Positions 58,117 through 64,000 of a stretch of DNA of 64,000 nucleotides are shown one piece after another. The translations under genes and the position numbers were made by a program. This DNA is from Erythroxylum novogranatense (Eukaryota; Streptophyta; Magnoliopsida; Malpighiales; Erythroxylaceae), in contig CM057228.1 in NCBI GenBank assembly GCA_029891385.1, positions 52,601,783-52,665,782 of the forward strand, written 5' to 3'. Position 1 is the stretch's first letter. Each line of letters opens with the position of its first letter. A model generated the notes under the pieces. The model did no database searches, had not been told where the DNA came from, and was given only the letters and a program-made list of their open reading frames with translations.

Positions 58117-59620
58117 AGACCTTTGTACTCCTGGACAAAGTTTACAAGAGTCAAAAAGATACAAGAGTAAAAGAAAATTATGCCCATGCTCAAATAATAA
58201 AAGAACTGACGCAATCCACTTCATCAGAATGCAAACACAGCAAATTGAAAGAGTGCTAATAAAACAAACACTGAAAGAATTTAAGCACATGAGATTGAAC
58301 AACAGAGAATCACTCGGGATATGATGTTTACGCTCATCTCACTTGTATAGTAGGGATATTTTTTCTCCCAATCGCTTAATACATCTCCTACCATAGAAAC
58401 ATATCAATTCTATTTCTCCCCTTACAAGGACTATCAATTTGGAGATCAAGAGGTCTTTAAGGGATGTAATGAGCGAAGGCTAAATGAATGGATGATGTGA
58501 GAAAAGAAAATATGAGCATGGCATAAAATGAGGGATCGATATCCATAATCTATCTGAAACTAGACCTCTACTAAACTGATTTGAATTTATTTTTTTTAGA
58601 TACTAATCCCATTTTGGGATTCAACAATCCCTTTTTGGATACAAGACTAACACATTTTTTCATTTTCATTTTCAATTTTTTTAACAGATCGACTATTGAC
58701 ATCATCTCGAAAATAATGCATGCAAATGCTCATAAGAAGAAGGCTCGAAAGGCGCAGCAAAGGAACGGTGTTTGAGGGTTGGTGTTTGGGGAAAGAAATT
58801 TGAAAGAAGGAACGCCTCTATCATATCCACAAAATCTAGTCCATCAAGCTTTGAGTAAAACCCGACACAAGTTCTAGAGAAGAATGAGCTAAGCGGATGC
58901 ACACACAAAGATATAGAAGAAAATTTTTGGCTCGATTATCCTTCCAATAAGGGTTTTGTCTCAATGCTCAATCTCAAGTCTTAAAAGCGACAATACTATC
59001 TTGTTAGCATGCTCCCATTCACTTTGTTTTGAAAACTTCAAAAGTTAAAATTTTGCGAGATCAATTATCGTTCGAAGAATGGAGAGTATTTTCAAAACTC
59101 AAATATCGCTTTTGAAACTTGTAAATGATTTGCATGCAAGGCACAAAAAACAAAAGTGTAAAATGTTTGGTTGAGTCCAAATTTATCGAGAAAAGCAGCG
59201 GCCCACAAATTATGCACAAATCTAATAGGTGTACAATGCAAAATATATATAAGAGGGAAGCGAGCTCCCACACTTAAACATGGCATTGTCCACAAGTGGC
59301 AATATAGCAAGGCACGCAGAAAAGCAGGAAACACAAATAGACAAAAGAGAAATGTGGATATATCATTAAGCTCAAAAGACAAATTGCTCAACATGGAGGA
59401 TCCAAAGAACGAAACAAAAAGTACATCAAAGAAAAGAAAATACAGAAAAACAACAACAAAAGAAAATAAACAGCTAGACTACTGCTGCAGGATTATCGGT
59501 GATCGGAGGGGGAGGCGATATGAAGAGCGAGGAGAATGAAAGGGAAAAAGAAGGTGAGGCGGAGCTGCAGTAGAAGAGCGAGAGGCTGCAGAGACAACCG
59601 GTCGGGAGGCGGACAGTAAA

Positions 59621-59983
59621 TCAAGACGAGTTGCAATCATGTTCAACCCGGAGCGGAAGAACTTCATGATCGCAGACCATCTGAGCCTCAAGATGAAGGA
59701 TGTCTGCTCGGAGTAGAGCCAACTCAGAGAGGGTTGGAGCAACTGTAGGTGGGGCAGGGGCACGAGGCGAAACTGCGGAGGGAGCAAAAGGGAGAGGAGG
59801 AGAGGGGGAGTGAGGAAGGGAAGGAGAATGGGTGGAAGAAACCTCGTCAAACGGGTTCGAAGAAGAAGGAGAAATGGGATGCTCGGAGCTGCTAACAATC
59901 CGGAGGCCAGGCATGGTTCCTGCACAAACAAGGATTAGAAACAAAATTTGTGAATAAAGCGCATGTAATCGAAGTTCGCCCAA
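59621..59983 (-). pseudogene. Unidentified Ser/Pro-rich reading frame in element H
   Basis: Up to 120 residues: a short N-terminus, then a low-complexity Ser/Pro stretch (SPSLPHSPSPPLPFAPSAV and PRAPAPPTVAP), then LSELALLRADILHLEAQM with heptad-like leucines that could form a coiled coil, ending HDCNSS. Tat/Athila elements often carry an extra ORF with a proline-rich tail and coiled coil between pol and the polypurine tract; this may be such a tail, but I see no diagnostic domain. It could be chance. Confidence 0.3.
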
Positions 59984-60017
59984 TTAAATCGTCGGTGGAG
60001 AGTAAGAGTTCGCGCGG

Positions 60018-60520
60018 CGAGGAGTCTCTTTCATTATTGCGACTAGCAAGAACTTCTTTGCAATGAATCGGTCATCATATATTCGTCGCGGCGAGGTAAG
60101 AAACTAGTCGCGGCGAATGGCGATTCTGCGAACAGACGCGGCGAACAGCGCTCGCTGTTTGCCCTAAATCTAACGATTAACAACGAAAATGGACAAGAGG
60201 AAGGAATAGGAACACTTACTGAAGGATGAACACGCAGTTGGAAGAAGATTGGAGGAGATTTGGAGCGAAAAAAAATAGCGTGAGAGAAGAAAATGAGGAG
60301 AGAAGGAGAAGGAAGAAGAAGAAGAAAAAGACGCGAGAGACGAAGGGACGCGAGAGAGGAAAAGACCAAAAAGGGCCTCAGACAAAAGAGAAGACCAACG
60401 GTCCAGAGGGACAAAACCGGACTTATTCGCCGCAACGAGGCAATCGTTAGCCGCGGCGAATAAAACAGAAAACCCTACATTAGCCGCGGCGAACAGCGAT
60501 GTTCGCCGCGACGAATCACC
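60018..60520. repeat. CpG-palindrome clusters in element H interior
   Basis: Two clusters (60018-60150 and 60423-60520) of TCGCGGCGA-type palindromes flank a purine-rich stretch (60230-60390). The motif is that of LTR H and of the E and G LTR islands. Confidence 0.8.
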
Positions 60521-61107
60521 CAAAACAAAACACAAATTCTAAGGATCCCGCATAAATTGCATAAACATTCAATTTATTATCCCATGATCAACCATTCTCT
60601 CAATCAAATCATGTCAGTATTAAACTAGGAAGAACACATAGCTAACAAAGGGAAACACTTTATTCAAACGAAATGGAAATCCTACCTACTACTCTAAACC
60701 TCTTGGTTGGTTCCTCCCCATACTTAAACAATATAATCATGCTCAACAATATGCACGTTGGTATCAAACATAGCACAATTATATAGTAAATGAAGGAAAG
60801 AGAACACGGCACTCAAGGCGGGTCTTGTAGCTCGGGATGGACGATTTGATATCAAGCTCCATTTCGATAGCTTGGTTGCTAGTCGACTCCACGTCCATAC
60901 TCGCACCAGTTGTGCTCTGCAAAATCGTCAAAAAGAAACTTTCTCCAAAAATATTGTCAGTGGCAAGATATAAAGTTTCTACAAATTGTAACGAGCATCA
61001 TCAATAGAAACATCAAGCATGTGAACACCGGTGAGGAATAATCTTCATGAGGATGTAGGAAAATCCCGGAGGTACATCACATGTACCGTGACGGAAAACA
61101 AAAATTT

Positions 61108-62872
61108 TGTTCGGGACTTTCCGAAACCGAGATCAGTGTCGGTATGAAGACATCAACCTAAATAGCCAAAGAGACTATCTCTAAAGGTGATCCACGCAGA
61201 TCGAGAAAACCTAACCGGTCAAACCCTTTGACCCGGAATAGCGAAACAGATTAAAGCTCGCTAGAGCCTACCTATGTCCCGAGAAGCTGAAGGAAGCGTT
61301 GGCCCATGCTTGAGAAGAAGAGAACATCGATGAAGCTTGTGAGAGAAGAAGAAAATGAAACACTTTCATATAACCTAACCCTTAAGCTTTTCATTCTTCC
61401 TCACTACGGAGCAACCATCGGCTGCAGACACACCACATCCATAAGCCATCTTATATGTATACACTTAACAATTAAGGAAACTATAAGATGATGACAAGTG
61501 TGGACATTATAAACCATTAACCTTTAATGGAATAAAGAAATATAACTTTGAAAAGTCAAAGTTATCAAGCTCTCATCCCATTCCAACGCAGCCAACATTA
61601 ATTTATTAATTAATTTATTAATTAATTAGTTAATTAATCAATTAATAAATAATTGTTAAGGTCCGATCCAAGCTGGGTTGGTCTACACGGCCTCTAGGGG
61701 CCCCTGCATCAAAACGCTCGGAGACCTTTCTTAGCAATATCGATGTCGCGATCTCATCGGGACATATCCCAATCCATTGGGATCCATTTAATCTAATGCT
61801 CTCCATAATTGGAACTCTGTCCAATTACTATTTTCTGATTCTCGAGTCACTCTTATCGTGTGACCCTTTAGGTTCCGGTTATGTTGGCCCTTAGATTAAC
61901 ACTTAATCTAAGCAAGTCATGAGCGGTATCTAGAACACATCATGACCCCAATTGACCGGAAAGTAATCGGTTTGATGTATTCATTACGAACGGATCACAA
62001 ACCCTTCCATGAACAATTATTGTGCAATTAGTCCTTTCACCATCCTATACCCCACTTGGTTATGAGTATGGTCAAAGTGTCAACTCTCACTAGACCGATT
62101 CTAGCCCAGTGATATTAGTTCTCGCCTGGGACTCATTACTCTATATGTCAATGAGGACACTCTTCATGACATATTCTTCGGGCCACCTTACAAGTAATGA
62201 TCCCGACAAGAGGCCATGGTATCTCTTACGCTAATCCGAGTGGTGAATCCTTTATTGGCTACTCAATTATCTTGAATACCTCAAGTCGCACTCCAAGCAC
62301 CACCCTATGAATTACCTGCGGAAGGCAACAAGGAATGGAGTCAAAGCGAGGATCAAGTATCAAGATATCCTTGAGTACCTCAAGTCTCAAGGATACTTGC
62401 ACCATTGCTATGATGAGATTATCAACGACACTTAGATAAGATATCCATGTGATGATCTCATGGCGGGTCATCCAATGAACTTACTACCGCTAGTAAGCAT
62501 CCACATGTCAACTCTAAATATCTCATATTTACGGTTTCGAGATCCACCGCTGATCCAATCAAGGAATATGACATGTGCTAGTCTAACCGGATTAATGATG
62601 TCCATCTCATTAATCCTATGACTAGGAAAAATTTGAATCTTGACATAATTGCACATGATAGGAATCTCAGTAGTATGATCACATCATAATTTCCTTCATG
62701 CTATGTCATATATCATGGACTTCATTAATTCGATTAAAGATCCAATCAATTCATAAACACTATTCATGAATATCAAATTAATGAAATATGCCTTTCTTTA
62801 TTTATTCATAAAGTGCATACCGACTTTGAATAAAAGCGCTAAAGGGATTGCCTTTAGGGCACTACTCTAACA
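61108..62872 (-). repeat. Copia LTR K (3' LTR), left end approximate
   Basis: The right end ...GGGCACTACTCTAACA is the minus-strand start TGTTAGAGTAGTGCCC, typical of Ty1/copia LTRs. Left end proposed at TGTTCGGGACTTTCC (61108); an alternative TG at 61654 (TGTTAAGG) would exclude the AT-rich TTAATTAA tract (61603-61653) and the promoter-like leader, so I prefer the longer version. A polypurine tract lies about 100 bases to the right. Confidence 0.6.
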
Positions 62873-62896
62873 ATCTAACGATCAGATGGACATCCA

Positions 62897-62961
62897 TAAG
62901 TCGACTTACCTTTGGTGAACAAGGCGACTTATCGATCTCGAAACAAGCATAAGTCGACTTA
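62897..62961. repeat. Paired TAAGTCGACTTA palindromes beside copia LTR K
   Basis: The perfect 12-bp palindrome TAAGTCGACTTA is at 62897-62908 and 62950-62961, with GGCGACTTATCGA between, in the spacer separating LTR and polypurine tract. Confidence 0.9.
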
Positions 62962-62968
62962 CACTTAC

Positions 62969-62982
62969 AAATCTCCCACTTG
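62969..62982 (-). other. Polypurine tract of copia element K
   Basis: Minus-strand CAAGTGGGAGATTT, the usual Ty1/copia polypurine tract. It sits about 100 bases from the LTR instead of next to it. Confidence 0.8.
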
Positions 62983-63228
62983 ACCTAAAGCCAATCGCCT
63001 TAGTATCTAATACCAAAAGCGAGTACATAAGAATCACAATTCTCGTGTGACAATGGCTTTGTCATCGGATCGACAACACTTTGCTCTGGGAATTCTCTAT
63101 TAGGACATCACCTCGATCGATGATCTACGAATCGATGGAATCGGCCGGAGATGCGTGTTGGATCGTTGATGAGACCTTGGTTCCTTTACACAAGACTAGC
63201 CCCATTGTATCACAATACAACCTATGGG

Positions 63229-63560
63229 CCCATCACGGTAGGAACGGATCAAGTTCGAAAATGAACTTCTTGATCCAAAGCGCTTCTTTTTGTGATCCGA
63301 TGCAAAGAATGTACTCGCCTCGGTTGTTGAATCAGCGATCCTCTCTTGATTGGAACTCTTTCAAACTGACTGCCAGGCCGTTCAGTGTGAATGTATATAA
63401 CCTGATCGTGATTCAAAATCATCCTTATCAGATTAAAACTGGCATTTGTATGCCCGCTCACTTGGAGATTTTCATCTCCATGTGTCAAGAAAACATCCTT
63501 AGTGCTTCGCAAGTACTTGATGATATTCTTGACAGCCACCCAGTGACCCTCACCAGGATC
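63229..63560 (-). pseudogene. RNase H of copia element K (broken)
   Basis: Minus-strand AVKNIIKYLRSTKDVFLTHG and VSGHTNASFN (63249-63539) match the start of Ty1/copia RNase H (AVKNILKYL and a T-D/N-ASF catalytic region). The first catalytic Asp of the TDASF motif is Asn here. The frame then shifts and the rest is scrambled. Confidence 0.8.
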
Positions 63561-64000
63561 CGATTAGTATCTACTCGTAACACTTACATCGGGTCTCGTA
63601 CATAGCATTGTTCCATGCTAAACCTCTTTAGCATCTTACCTATGTACGTTGATTGTGAAAGACCAAGCAACTTCTTTTCGATCTATCTCTATAAATCTAT
63701 ATCCCTAGGATATAAGTTGCTTCACCAAGGTCTTTCATCGCAAATTGATTGGACAACCAAATTTTAAATGATTGCAGCATAGAGACATCGTTTCCCGAGA
63801 ATGATATGTCATCTACATACAACAAAAGGAATACGATTGCGGTCCATTAACCTTCTTATACACACAATGATCATCCGGATTTTGTGAGAAATCAAACTCT
63901 TTGATTGACTCATCAAAGCGGATAATCAACTCTGGATGCTTGCTTCAATCAAACATGGATTTACAAGCTTGCATACCTTTCGCCATCGATGGAAGTGAAG
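63561..64000 (-). pseudogene. Reverse transcriptase of copia element K (broken, runs off the window)
   Basis: On the minus strand, DESIKEFDFSQNPDDHCVYK, the catalytic YVDDI (63804-63820) after a frame shift, FAMKDLGEATYILGI, a stop, then IYRDRSKR can be followed across frames. These are Ty1/copia RT motifs of the Tork/Angela kind. At least two frameshifts and one stop. The upstream remainder of the element is beyond the right edge. Confidence 0.82.

Larger units (their letters stand above)
58117..61107 (-). mobile_element. Interior of element H (3' region, mostly non-coding)
   Basis: No gag, RT or integrase visible. Polypurine-like repeats of the phrase CCCACACTTAAACATGGCAT recur near 59267 and, as CCCCATACTTAAACAATATA, near 60716. 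60018-60150 and 60423-60520 carry TCGCGGCGA palindromes (ATTCGTCGCGGCGAGG, TTAGCCGCGGCGAATAA, TTCGCCGCGACGAATC). The right boundary against the copia element K is approximate. Confidence 0.55.

Noticed and set aside
60043..60535. Minus-strand ORFs with FAAAN repeats
   Set aside because: FAAA is the translation of the TTCGCCGCGGCGAA palindrome; low-complexity Ser/Leu content elsewhere. Not a credible protein.

Overview
This window looks like repeat-dense chromatin of a flowering plant, probably a eudicot. It is AT-rich, I recognise no cellular gene, rRNA or tRNA gene in it, and nearly all of it can be assigned to nested LTR retrotransposons plus one fossil caulimovirid (endogenous pararetrovirus) fragment. 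Primer-binding sites matching initiator tRNA-Met (TGGTATCAGAGCC), polypurine tracts, TG...CA termini, 5-bp target duplications and internal 'empty sites' support the element boundaries. The species cannot be named from the sequence.

Left half (1-29163): the oldest visible layer is an LTR called C (minus strand, left end outside the window). C was split by element B (592-25980, minus strand), a Ty3/gypsy chromovirus of Tekay type and the only element with a recognisable gag-protease-RT-RNase H-integrase-chromodomain reading frame, now broken by many stops and a frameshift. B's downstream LTR was later hit by a Tat/Athila-type solo LTR (I, 3562-5340) and by element A (5584-17366, plus strand), a non-coding element with two 5.5-5.7 kb LTRs around only 602 bp of interior. 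The other B LTR (22407-25980) preserves the empty site of both insertions. The right part of C carries a probable copia solo LTR (L). Immediately right of C lies a decayed caulimovirid RT/RNase H region (29164-30780).

Right half (30781-64000): element J (minus strand, Tat/Athila-like, gag-only with pol missing) starts with its 3' LTR at 30781. Its gag was cut by element E (35280-48738, minus strand, non-coding, ~2.9 kb LTRs, TSD GATAA), which in turn holds solo LTR F (39078-43057, TSD TATCA). Ninety-eight bases further into J gag another member of the same family, G (plus strand, 5' LTR 48837-51807), is inserted. G is truncated by element H (minus strand, Tat-like, LTR 53092-58101), whose LTR is split by solo LTR D (54559-58089, TSD ATGGT). 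The window ends in a minus-strand Ty1/copia element K (from about 61108), with decayed RT and RNase H.

The most interesting signals are in the non-coding LTRs. (1) A diverged motif of about 180-bp period recurs in the LTRs of four families (A, B, D, F), always in the element's own transcriptional sense. (2) A 53-nt block able to fold as a three-way junction is nearly invariant in four E/F/G LTRs, and a simpler version, always followed by CAGGT, occurs in A, B, C and D. (3) CpG-rich palindromic arrays in the leader are rearranged between the two LTRs of one element and recur in unrelated element H. (4) Families A, E and G carry very large LTRs and non-coding interiors, which suggests a non-autonomous system driven in trans by a B-like chromovirus.
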